Part shown: positions 55,172 through 64,000 of the stretch, piece after piece | Numbering within the stretch: the stretch's first letter is position 1 | How the letters are laid out: every line of letters begins with the position of its first letter | Source of the DNA: Melioribacter roseus | Lineage (GTDB): Bacteria; Bacteroidota; Ignavibacteria; Ignavibacteriales; Melioribacteraceae | Assembly: GCA_020724265.1 (NCBI GenBank) | Contig: DYHH01000015.1 | Location: forward strand, 1 to 64,000 | Direction of reading: 5' to 3' | DNA: 64,000 nucleotides | Position numbers and translations under genes: made by a program | The notes under the pieces: model-generated | Databases searched by the model: none | Seen by the model: only the letters and a program-made list of their open reading frames with translations | What the model was told of the DNA's origin: nothing

Positions 55172-56092
55172 ATGAATTTACATAATCATCATAAAGGACT
55201 TGTCTCCGATATACAAAGATTCTCGCTTCACGATGGACCGGGAATTCGCACAACTGTGTTCTTAAAAGGATGTCCGCTTAACTGCAAATGGTGTCACAAT
55301 CCCGAAACACAAATATCAAAACCACAGTTATCATTTTCTCTAGATAAATGTATGAACTGTTTTAAGTGCGTTGAAGCTTGTCCAACCGGAGCGCACTACA
55401 TCAAAGATGAACAACACAAAATAAATTTCTCGACATGTGAATTATCAGGAGAATGCGTTTCAGTTTGCCCCAACGATGCATTAAAAATTATTGGTAAAGA
55501 AAATTCCGTTAACGAAACTCTTGAGTTAGTCTTACGCGATAAAGAATATTACAAAAACTCCGGCGGCGGCTTAACAATTTCCGGCGGCGAACCGATGAAT
55601 CAGTTCTCGTTTACCAGAGATCTGCTTCAGCTTGCAAAGTTAAACGGAATACATACCGTACTTGAAACTTGCGGCTTCGCACCAAAAAATCGCTATCTCG
55701 AGATAATTCATTTAGTCGATTTATTTCTTTACGATTACAAAGAAACCGATCCGGTAAAACATAAAGAGTTCACCGGAGTTGACAGCAAAGTTATCATTGA
55801 TAATTTAAAAATGCTTCACAATAACGGAGCAAAAGTTATTCTTCGATGTCCTATCATTCCAAGCGTGAATGATAGAGATGATCATTTTGAAGGAATAGCC
55901 GAGTTGGTTTCTCAGCTTCCGAATTTAATTTCGGTAGATTTGATGGCTTATCATGATAGCGGAAGAGATAAAGCTGTTAAGGTTGGAAGAGATAACGAAT
56001 ATTATCATATCGAAAATGCAACTGAAGAAATGAAAAATGAATGGCTGCAGAAATTGAACGAGTTTAATGTTAATAACGTTTCAATTGGATAG
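55172..56092 (+). CDS. Glycyl radical enzyme activase (radical SAM)
   Basis: Installs the glycyl radical on its partner. The 306-residue protein has the radical-SAM cluster motif CPLNCKWCHNPE (Cx3Cx2C, near residue 35). An inserted ferredoxin-like domain with two Cys clusters follows: CMNCFKCVEACPTG, and CELSGECVSVCPNDA (about 57-105). The double-cluster insert marks the dehydratase/decarboxylase-type activases and is absent from pyruvate formate-lyase activases. SGGGLTISGGEP is the SAM glycine-rich motif. It lies 32 bases after the enzyme gene and is surely its partner. It has no visible ribosome-binding site because the spacer is occupied by an unusual sequence. Confidence 0.93.
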   Translation: MNLHNHHKGLVSDIQRFSLHDGPGIRTTVFLKGCPLNCKWCHNPETQISKPQLSFSLDKCMNCFKCVEACPTGAHYIKDEQHKINFSTCELSGECVSVCPNDALKIIGKENSVNETLELVLRDKEYYKNSGGGLTISGGEPMNQFSFTRDLLQLAKLNGIHTVLETCGFAPKNRYLEIIHLVDLFLYDYKETDPVKHKEFTGVDSKVIIDNLKMLHNNGAKVILRCPIIPSVNDRDDHFEGIAELVSQLPNLISVDLMAYHDSGRDKAVKVGRDNEYYHIENATEEMKNEWLQKLNEFNVNNVSIG

Positions 56093-56111
56093 TTAAATGA
56101 TTAAAAACGTT

Positions 56112-56382
56112 CAACCCTTTTAGGGTTGTTTTTATTTTTTTCGCCTTGTTGTCTATTCATGTTAAATCCCTCCGGGATTTATATTAAACCATCTTTAAAG
56201 AACTCCGATTGAGATGAATGTGAATAGAATCCAAGTAAATTTGAATCTGAAATTACATCAAAATTTTGCATGAACTTCAAAGGAATTCAATGTTCAAAAC
56301 CGTCGTGAATTAATAGGAACTCCGAAGGAGTTCAACATGAATAGAAAAATGTAATTTTAAAAAAAGAACCCCAACGGGGTTC
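56112..56382. repeat. Cluster of at least four short palindromes
   Basis: CAACCCTTTTAGGGTTG at 56112-56128, AAATCCCTCCGGGATTT at 56164-56180, GAACTCCGAAGGAGTTC at 56317-56333, GAACCCCAACGGGGTTC at 56366-56382. The arms differ in sequence but each pair is complementary, so structure is kept while sequence drifts. The first could also act as a terminator, since a TTTTTATTTTTT tract follows. The 336-base gap has no ORF. Confidence 0.85.
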
Positions 56383-56428
56383 AACAAAAATTCATAATTA
56401 TAAATATGTCATTATAAAAGGAGGATTA

Positions 56429-57424
56429 ATGGAATATCGTTATTTAGGTAAATCCGGATTAAAAGTATCAGCACTTTCATTCGGTTCATGGGTTACATTT
56501 CATGATCAAATAGGTGAAGATGTTGCATACAAATGTATGAAAGAAGCATACGATGCGGGCGTAAACTTTTTTGATAACGCCGAAGTTTATGCAAACGGTC
56601 AATCGGAAATATTGATGGGAAAAGTATTAAAGAAAACCGGTTGGAAAAGAAGTGATCTTGTTTTATCAACAAAAATATTTTGGGGTGGAGAAGGTCCAAA
56701 CGATAAAGGTCTTTCGCGGAAACACATAATTGAAGGGACAGAAGCCGCATTAAAAAGAATGCAAGTAGATTACGTTGACTTAATATTTTGCCATCGTCCT
56801 GATATTCACACACCGATTGAAGAAACCGTTAGAGCAATGAACCATATTATTAATCAAGGTAAAGCATTCTATTGGGGAACGAGTGAATGGACAGCTCAGC
56901 AAATTATGGAAGCATACGGAATTGCAAGACGTGAACACTTAATTCCACCACTTATGGAACAACCGGAATACAATATGTTCAGAAGAGAAAAAATTGAAAA
57001 GGAATATCTTCAACTTTACAATGAAGTTGGTTTAGGAACAACAATCTGGAGTCCCCTTGCAAGTGGCTTATTAACCGGAAAGTATGTTGATGGAATTCCC
57101 GAAGGAAGTAGACTCAATCTTAAGGGTTATGAATGGCTGAGAGATTGGATTTTAAATGAAGATGGGAAAAAACGTAATGTGAAAGTGAAGGATTTAATTC
57201 CAATTGCCAAAGAAATTGGTGTAACCATGCCCGAACTTGCGATCGCATGGTGTTTAAAAAACACAAATGTAAGTACAGTAATAACCGGTGCATCAAATGC
57301 AGATCAAGTAAAACAAAACATGAAAGCTCTTGATGCAGTTGAAAAGTTAACCGTTGAAGTAATGGAAAGAATTGAAGAAATCTTAGATAATAAACCTCAA
57401 CTCGAATGGGATCACAGAGTTTAG
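56429..57424 (+). CDS. Aldo/keto reductase 3 (potassium channel beta-subunit-like group)
   Basis: A 331-residue NADPH-linked reductase. The catalytic residues are Asp in [10 protein letters not shown], Tyr four on, Lys in STKIFWGG, and His in [25 protein letters not shown] and [18 protein letters not shown] resemble the Kv-beta-like branch. AAAGGAGGA precedes the ATG. It is separated from the activase by the palindrome cluster and so may have its own promoter. It ends near a tRNA-like hairpin and terminator. Reducing an aldehyde made by the glycyl radical enzyme would be attractive but is unproven. Confidence 0.88.
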   Translation: MEYRYLGKSGLKVSALSFGSWVTFHDQIGEDVAYKCMKEAYDAGVNFFDNAEVYANGQSEILMGKVLKKTGWKRSDLVLSTKIFWGGEGPNDKGLSRKHIIEGTEAALKRMQVDYVDLIFCHRPDIHTPIEETVRAMNHIINQGKAFYWGTSEWTAQQIMEAYGIARREHLIPPLMEQPEYNMFRREKIEKEYLQLYNEVGLGTTIWSPLASGLLTGKYVDGIPEGSRLNLKGYEWLRDWILNEDGKKRNVKVKDLIPIAKEIGVTMPELAIAWCLKNTNVSTVITGASNADQVKQNMKALDAVEKLTVEVMERIEEILDNKPQLEWDHRV

Positions 57425-57489
57425 TTTTGCAATGCGATTAGAAAGATAATTGGAATAATACGAAAGAACGTTTTACTATATGGTGGAAC

Positions 57490-57524
57490 CGATTGGTAAT
57501 CGACGGGTGGTTCGAGACCACCCG
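57490..57524 (+). other. tRNA-like hairpin remnant
   Basis: CGATTGGTAATCG at 57490-57502 (5-base stem, GGT loop) is followed by CGGGTGG-TTCGAGA-CCACCCG at 57504-57524, a perfect 7-base stem around a TTCGAGA loop, the T-loop consensus. It resembles anticodon (TTGGTAA) plus T-arm parts of a tRNA-Thr(GGT), but acceptor and D arms are missing. I call it a remnant or tRNA-like element, not a functional tRNA. Confidence 0.4.
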
Positions 57525-57538
57525 CGCTCACAGTAATT

Positions 57539-57576
57539 AAACCCTTGTAAGATAAAGACTTGCAAGGGTTTTTTAT
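57539..57576 (+). terminator. Rho-independent terminator after aldo/keto reductase 3
   Basis: AAACCCTTGTAAG (57539-57551) pairs with CTTGCAAGGGTTT (57559-57571), with one G-T wobble and a 7-base loop, then TTTATTTTA. It fits a plus-strand intrinsic terminator at the end of the aldo/keto reductase unit. Confidence 0.85.
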
Positions 57577-57582
57577 TTTATC

Positions 57583-57616
57583 AAAAAAAAGCCGCAGTAT
57601 TTCTACTACGGCTTTT
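57583..57616 (-). terminator. Rho-independent terminator of katG
   Basis: Read on the minus strand, AAAAGCCGTAGTA-GAAA-TACTGCGGCTTTTTTTT forms a 13-pair stem with one mismatch and an eight-T tract ending at 57583. It lies 29 bases past the katG stop and closes that transcript, back to back with the plus-strand terminator. Confidence 0.88.
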
Positions 57617-57644
57617 CTTATGCAAGCAAGAATATTAATTATCA

Positions 57645-59861
<2,217 letters not shown>

Positions 59862-60017
59862 TTACATAGATTCTAAATTACATCAGTTTATAAAACGCTG
59901 AGGATACTGATTTATTTTTCCAGCACCATTCTTTTTTTGATGACTTTTCCCAAAAACATGATTAAACTTTGCGTACTGTTTGTATAAATATATTACAATG
60001 ATCAATAGGGTACTCAA

Positions 60018-60443
60018 TTAATTCTTTTTGCTATCAAACGTGCCAATTATCTGAAGCTTTATGTCCTTTATTGCAAAATTAGAAATTTTCTTTTTTTCGA
60101 AATATTTTATTAGGATCTCATTTAGTTCATCGTCAAAAAAATCTTCTATACGTTTAGTCTCCTCACAATACAAATGATGATGTCGATCAAGTATCGCATC
60201 ATATCTCATCACACCTTCTTCGGTTTTTACCCTATTGACCATTCCCTTTTCAACAAAAGTTTCGAGGGTTTTATAAATTGTACCGACCGCTATGTTGGGA
60301 TTATTCTTAACCACGTACTCTTTAATCTTATCTGCAGTGGGATGATCCTTTAAATTGTCCAAAGCTTCAAGAACGGCTGTTCTTTGAGGTGTAACTTTTA
60401 AGTTGCTGTCTTTTAATTTATTTCCGTACTTTTCTTTTGTCAT
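60018..60443 (-). CDS. PerR/Fur-family peroxide-responsive repressor
   Basis: A 141-residue Fur-superfamily protein, PerR-like. The N-terminal winged helix (KVTPQRTAVLEAL, NIAVGTIYKTLETFVEKG) is followed by the metal site RYDAILDRHHHLYC, with His, Asp and His ligands as in PerR. The family usually has CxxC structural-zinc pairs; here HHHLYC is followed by EET, not CxxC, and no later Cys pair exists, so that zinc site is lost. Upstream (60459-60507) is a TTGACA-N17-TATCTT promoter with an overlapping inverted repeat. KatG lies directly downstream on the same strand and is a likely target. Confidence 0.85.
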   Translation of the reverse strand: MTKEKYGNKLKDSNLKVTPQRTAVLEALDNLKDHPTADKIKEYVVKNNPNIAVGTIYKTLETFVEKGMVNRVKTEEGVMRYDAILDRHHHLYCEETKRIEDFFDDELNEILIKYFEKKKISNFAIKDIKLQIIGTFDSKKN

Positions 60444-60458
60444 AGGTAATTATTATTA

Positions 60459-60507
60459 AATAGGAATAGTTCTTATTTAAGATAATTATTTATTTGAATA
60501 ATGTCAA
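60459..60507 (-). promoter_or_regulatory. perR-like gene promoter with overlapping inverted repeat
   Basis: On the minus strand TTGACA (60502-60507) and TATCTT (60479-60484) are 17 bases apart. Between the -10 and the start lies the imperfect 19-base palindrome AATAGGAATAGTTCTTATT (60459-60477, seven of nine pairs), a candidate self-operator for the PerR-like protein. Confidence 0.55.
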
Positions 60508-60889
60508 AATTCATCAATAAAGGTGTTACCCCGAAATTTATTTGAGTAATCTTCTATATTGTTTAGTTTATTACTCATATAGCAATTAGAAAAGTAAACG
60601 ATAGGAGTTTGACAAATTTTTTTTAGCAAATTAGAAAATTATCTTTTTTTCGTAAAGACGCCAATACATTCTCGAATTGGGGGCTTATGCTTTTTATTTT
60701 ACAGTAAATACACTAATGATATATTTTGTTTTTTAACTCTTCGTAAAAATTTTGGAGTAACACCAGATTGAGTACACTTGGGTTAGAATTTTGGTGTAAT
60801 CGTGAAATCGCTAAGTATTAAAAATAAAAGACCGGGTTAAATAAAATAGAAATAGAGACCTATTGGCACCAAGTCACATCTATTTTAGT
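60508..60889. other. AT-rich intergenic region
   Basis: About 380 bases between the repressor promoter and the amylase stop. It is very AT-rich, with runs of T. I see no convincing ORF, intrinsic terminator for the amylase, or member of the repeat families found elsewhere in the window. Confidence 0.5.
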
Positions 60890-62563
60890 TTATCTTATTA
60901 ACATAAGTTTATTTGTGATAATTCTATTATCGCTTTTCATCCTGTAAAAATATACTCCGCTGCTTAAGTCTTTTGCATTAAACTCTATTTCATACACGCC
61001 GCTTGAATGTTGGTGATCGACTAATGTTTCTACATACTTTCCTAAAATATCATAGATGGATATATTTACATGAGATGAGTTAGGAATACTGTATTGTATT
61101 TTTGTTGTTGGATTAAACGGATTCGGATAATTTTGTTCGAGTATATAATCAACGATTATATTTTCTTGTTCATTGATTCCTGTAATTTCAGAATTTTGTT
61201 TGAAAATTTTGTAACCCCAAGATGATAATTCAAGTTCACTTTCCTCGGTAAACGTAACCGTATCACCGGAAAAAACATCAACATACACACCTTTATATAA
61301 TTCTCCGACCGGTATTACAGTTTGTAATGTATCTGTGATATTAAAAAGTGCAAAGATTTTATCATCATCTTTTTGTCTAACAAATGCGAAGATAGCAGGA
61401 TTATTGTTTGTTAAAACTCGCACGGCTTTTCCACCATTTATACCGTTCCAAAGTGCGGAGTTTTCTCTTTTCAGATTCAATAATGTTTTGTATACTTCAA
61501 AGTACGGATGCTCATTCCATATAATTAAATCTTTGTCAAAAAATTTAAGACGTTTATTCAATCCTGCTTCTTGACCACTGTAAATTAACGGCATACCGTT
61601 TATTGTATGAGTTATTGCAGCAAAATTCTCGGCAGCATCTCCAAATCTTTCGAAGACTGTTCCGTACCAAGAATTTTCATCATGATTGGAAGTAAAATAT
61701 AATCTATAATGTTCAGCAGAAAAATTATTCAATTCTGCACGTAAATAGCTGTTAATAATATTTGCCGGGTAAACAATACCATTTATAATTTGTGTGAAAA
61801 CACCACCTCCAAAACCATATAAGCCCCAAGCAAAAGAAATATCGAAACCGGCTTGTTGATATTCGGGACCATCAGCTTCAGCAAGCATTAAAATTTCCGG
61901 TTTAGTTTCTTTTAGTTCTGTTATTGCGAATTCCCAAAAATCAAGCGGAACCATACTTGCTGCATCGAATCGAAATCCATCAATACCGGTTTCGGTAATC
62001 CAAAATTTCATTGCATCAATCATATACTCGCGCAGACCTTGATTGCTGTAGTCAAGATCAATCACATCACTCCAATTTGTACCAGCGGGAGGCATAAAAT
62101 TTCCGTGCTGGTCTTTTGTATACCATTCAGGATTTGAAATAGTAAGAGGATTATCCCACGAAGTATGATTCGCAACCCAATCAATAAGAATATAAAAACC
62201 CATATCCTTAGCTTTATTAACAAGTTCCTTAAAATCATCTAAAGTTCCGAACTCAGGATTAATATTCAAGTAATCCTTAACAGAATAATAACTTCCTAAA
62301 CTTCCCAATCTATTTTCAATTCCGATAGGATGAATAGGCATGAACCAAAGAATACCAACTCCCATTTCTTTCAATCTTTCTAAATGAGGCTCGAACGCTT
62401 TGAATGTACCCTCTTCGGTATACTGGCGAATATTCACTTCATACAATCCAAGGTTGTAACTCCAATCGCCGTGATCTTGAGAGGATAAACTTACAGGTAA
62501 CAGAATAAGTAAAAAACAGAAATATAAAATTATCACATGTGGTTTTAGTCTAGTAACAGTCAC
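60890..62563 (-). CDS. GH13 alpha-amylase-family enzyme 2 with T9SS sorting domain
   Basis: A 557-residue secreted amylase. GGAGAA precedes a GTG start, and a hydrophobic signal ends near LSSQ. The barrel shows ILIDWVANHTS, GFRFDAASM with the nucleophile Asp, MLAEADGPE with the acid/base Glu, and FTSNHDENSW with the third acid. The end is a Por-type sorting domain starting QNYPNPFNPTTKI and finishing KLMLIR, matching the tail of the amylase at 31465. It is shorter than that enzyme, with no extra N-terminal domains. Surface display through the T9SS is likely. It acts on starch-like glucans and stands alone on its strand. Confidence 0.92.
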   Translation of the reverse strand: MTVTRLKPHVIILYFCFLLILLPVSLSSQDHGDWSYNLGLYEVNIRQYTEEGTFKAFEPHLERLKEMGVGILWFMPIHPIGIENRLGSLGSYYSVKDYLNINPEFGTLDDFKELVNKAKDMGFYILIDWVANHTSWDNPLTISNPEWYTKDQHGNFMPPAGTNWSDVIDLDYSNQGLREYMIDAMKFWITETGIDGFRFDAASMVPLDFWEFAITELKETKPEILMLAEADGPEYQQAGFDISFAWGLYGFGGGVFTQIINGIVYPANIINSYLRAELNNFSAEHYRLYFTSNHDENSWYGTVFERFGDAAENFAAITHTINGMPLIYSGQEAGLNKRLKFFDKDLIIWNEHPYFEVYKTLLNLKRENSALWNGINGGKAVRVLTNNNPAIFAFVRQKDDDKIFALFNITDTLQTVIPVGELYKGVYVDVFSGDTVTFTEESELELSSWGYKIFKQNSEITGINEQENIIVDYILEQNYPNPFNPTTKIQYSIPNSSHVNISIYDILGKYVETLVDHQHSSGVYEIEFNAKDLSSGVYFYRMKSDNRIITNKLMLIR

Positions 62564-62619
62564 TTTTTGAATTCTCCAATCAAAGTGTTTCTATAAAGTT
62601 TTTTCAAGAAACACATTTT

Positions 62620-63057
62620 TTATTTTTTTTCTAAATATTCTTTTAATCGATTTTTGATAAAATAATTCCAACCGTTTATACAACTCTCTCTTTTAAACTC
62701 CGGTATATCATCGGAAAAGTCTTCAAGAATTTCTACTGTTAATCTTAATTTTGTTTTATCGTTTTCATCAAACAATTCAAATGTAACATTTGAATCGCCT
62801 TTATAACCTTCATACTTCCAGTTATATTTAATCAATTTGCCGGGAATTACTTCAATTACTTCCCAGATATGTAAAAAATTTCGTTCTTCACTTTGTACGT
62901 TGAATTGAGTTTTAAATCCAATTTCCGGCAAGAATGACGGGATATTCTCAAAATACCAACCGTGCATTTCTTGAATGTCTGTTATCGAATTCCAAACTCT
63001 ATGAATATTATTTTCAAAGGTTTGTTCAACTATTATCGGCGTATCATTTTTTTTCAT
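62620..63057 (-). CDS. SRPBCC / AHSA1-family protein
   Basis: A 145-residue START-like domain protein of the AHSA1 (activator of Hsp90 ATPase C-terminal) group. VEQTFENNIHRVWNSITD opens the fold, MHGWYF and WEVIEVIPGKLIKYNWKYEGYKG form the beta sheet, and ESCINGWNYFIKNRLKEYLE is the long C-terminal helix. Members bind small hydrophobic ligands, and no catalytic role is clear. It lies between the amylase and the histidine kinase with ~50-80-base gaps. I cannot assign a specific function. Confidence 0.82.
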   Translation of the reverse strand: MKKNDTPIIVEQTFENNIHRVWNSITDIQEMHGWYFENIPSFLPEIGFKTQFNVQSEERNFLHIWEVIEVIPGKLIKYNWKYEGYKGDSNVTFELFDENDKTKLRLTVEILEDFSDDIPEFKRESCINGWNYFIKNRLKEYLEKK

Positions 63058-63140
63058 ATTATTATCAATTAGTTAAAGATTATAAACAGGGTTATTCTTA
63101 TTTAATTTTCATCAAGCTAAAAGAATTTACTTAAAAGGTA

Positions 63141-64000
63141 TTATACTTTTTGAAAAGATACGAAAAAAGTAGTTCCTTGATTTTTCTGACTTGTTACTTC
63201 AATTTTAGCATTATTCATCTCGCTGTAACTTTTTACAAGGGCAAGTCCTAACCCGCTTCCTTCAAATCGGCGGGTGTAACCTGTTTCTTCCTGACTGAAA
63301 GCATCGAAGATGTGAGGAAGAAATTCCGGGGAGATGCCAACACCGGTATCCGATATTTCAGTTATAATTTTATCTTCAACACAATTCAATTTTATCTTTA
63401 CTTCTCCTTTAGAGGTATACTTAATTGCATTATCAATTAGATTTGCGAGCATTTGCGAAATACTGTAATGGTCACCGTAAATTATTGGTTGTTCACAATT
63501 TACCTCGATATTAAATGTAAGATTTTTTGAATGTGCCAAGGGTAAAAATTCTTTATGAAGTGATAGCAAAACATCGTTATAAAGTGATATTTTTTTTGGA
63601 GTAATATCGAAAGCGCCTGTTTGAATTTGTGCCATATTTAATATTGAATCTATGGTTCTTATTAATCTCGTACTTGCATGTTCAATAGCATTAAATCCTT
63701 CCTTCATATCTTGGTCAAGGTATGAATCGATTGTATCTTTGATAAGATTGCTGAAACTTAAGATTACATTTACTGGAGTTCTGATTTCATGTGACATCTG
63801 TGCAAGAAATTCGGACTTTAATCTATTTGCTTCTTCAGCTTTTTCTTTAGCAACAATCAATTCACTTTGTGCTTTTTTCCTATCGGTTATATCAACGGCA
63901 ACAACAAGTACTGCATCTTTATTTTCAAATTCAATTTGATGAGAAATAATTAATACATCTATAATTTCCCCGTTCTTCAACTTATGCTGCCATTCACTAT
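63141..64000 (-). CDS. PAS-domain sensor histidine kinase (5' end outside window)
   Basis: Partial gene. The frame is open to the window end, so the N terminus is missing; an internal TTG at 63980 is unlikely to be the true start. Visible parts are the end of a PAS domain ([14 protein letters not shown], then [15 protein letters not shown]), a HisKA domain with SHEIRTP (phospho-acceptor His), and a complete HATPase domain ([42 protein letters not shown]). It ends without a receiver domain, so it is a classical kinase with its partner elsewhere. The signal sensed is unknown. Confidence 0.93.
   Translation of the reverse strand, partial: SEWQHKLKNGEIIDVLIISHQIEFENKDAVLVVAVDITDRKKAQSELIVAKEKAEEANRLKSEFLAQMSHEIRTPVNVILSFSNLIKDTIDSYLDQDMKEGFNAIEHASTRLIRTIDSILNMAQIQTGAFDITPKKISLYNDVLLSLHKEFLPLAHSKNLTFNIEVNCEQPIIYGDHYSISQMLANLIDNAIKYTSKGEVKIKLNCVEDKIITEISDTGVGISPEFLPHIFDAFSQEETGYTRRFEGSGLGLALVKSYSEMNNAKIEVTSQKNQGTTFFVSFQKV

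Noticed and set aside
13285-56382. CRISPR array
   Set aside because: The repeated palindromes differ in sequence and spacing and have no regular spacers; no cas genes are present.
57440-57535. Complete tRNA gene
   Set aside because: Only anticodon-like and T-arm-like hairpins are present; no acceptor stem, D arm or CCA end can be folded.

Overview
The window looks like a chromosomal segment of an AT-rich, anaerobic or facultative, polysaccharide-degrading bacterium of the Ignavibacteria / Bacteroidetes-Chlorobi assemblage. Evidence: low GC throughout; two amylases ending in the type IX secretion (T9SS) sorting domain with the QNYPNPFNP start typical of that assemblage; a PorV-type outer-membrane protein beside a carboxypeptidase-regulatory-domain TonB receptor; and many short intergenic palindromes. 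Genus cannot be fixed from this sequence alone.

Layout. 164-7298: a zinc alcohol dehydrogenase, then an envelope trio (TonB-dependent receptor, secreted protein with a T9SS-like C terminus, PorV-family barrel) that resembles a glycan-uptake unit but has no SusD. 7610-51180: about 30 genes all on the plus strand, tightly packed and often overlapping by 4-8 bases, devoted to plant-type polysaccharide use: GH106-like, GH39/GH5-like, GH42, five consecutive GH10 xylanase-like paralogues, GH13, GH2 and GH92 enzymes. They are mixed with ribokinase, ribose pyranase, nucleoside hydrolase, xylulokinase, three cupin-type proteins, two aldo/keto reductases, two Gfo/Idh/MocA dehydrogenases, a sugar isomerase-like TIM barrel, an MFS transporter, and an ABC ATPase and binding protein without permeases. 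51251-51764: a type II toxin-antitoxin pair. 51930-57424: an AraC regulator divergent from a glycyl radical enzyme, its activase and a third aldo/keto reductase. 57645-64000 (minus strand): katG, a PerR-like repressor, a second T9SS-tagged GH13 amylase, an AHSA1/SRPBCC protein and a sensor histidine kinase cut by the window end.

How the genes may work together (inference). Secreted, T9SS-anchored amylases and the receptor act at the surface. Tat-signal GH10s, GH2 and GH92 act in the periplasm. MFS/ABC carriers import oligomers. GH42, the GH106-like enzyme and one GH10 without a signal finish cleavage in the cytosol. The monosaccharides then enter isomerase/kinase and NAD(P)-linked dehydrogenase/reductase steps. 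No transcription factor lies inside the 44-kb plus-strand block.

Most notable: the five-gene GH10 array with Tat signals and one signal-less copy; the glycyl radical enzyme with an unusual active-site sequence (YGCGEY) behind direct-repeat operator candidates; an oxidoreductase/isomerase block resembling keto-sugar deglycosylation pathways; an ABC system without permeases; and at least five families of intergenic repeats.
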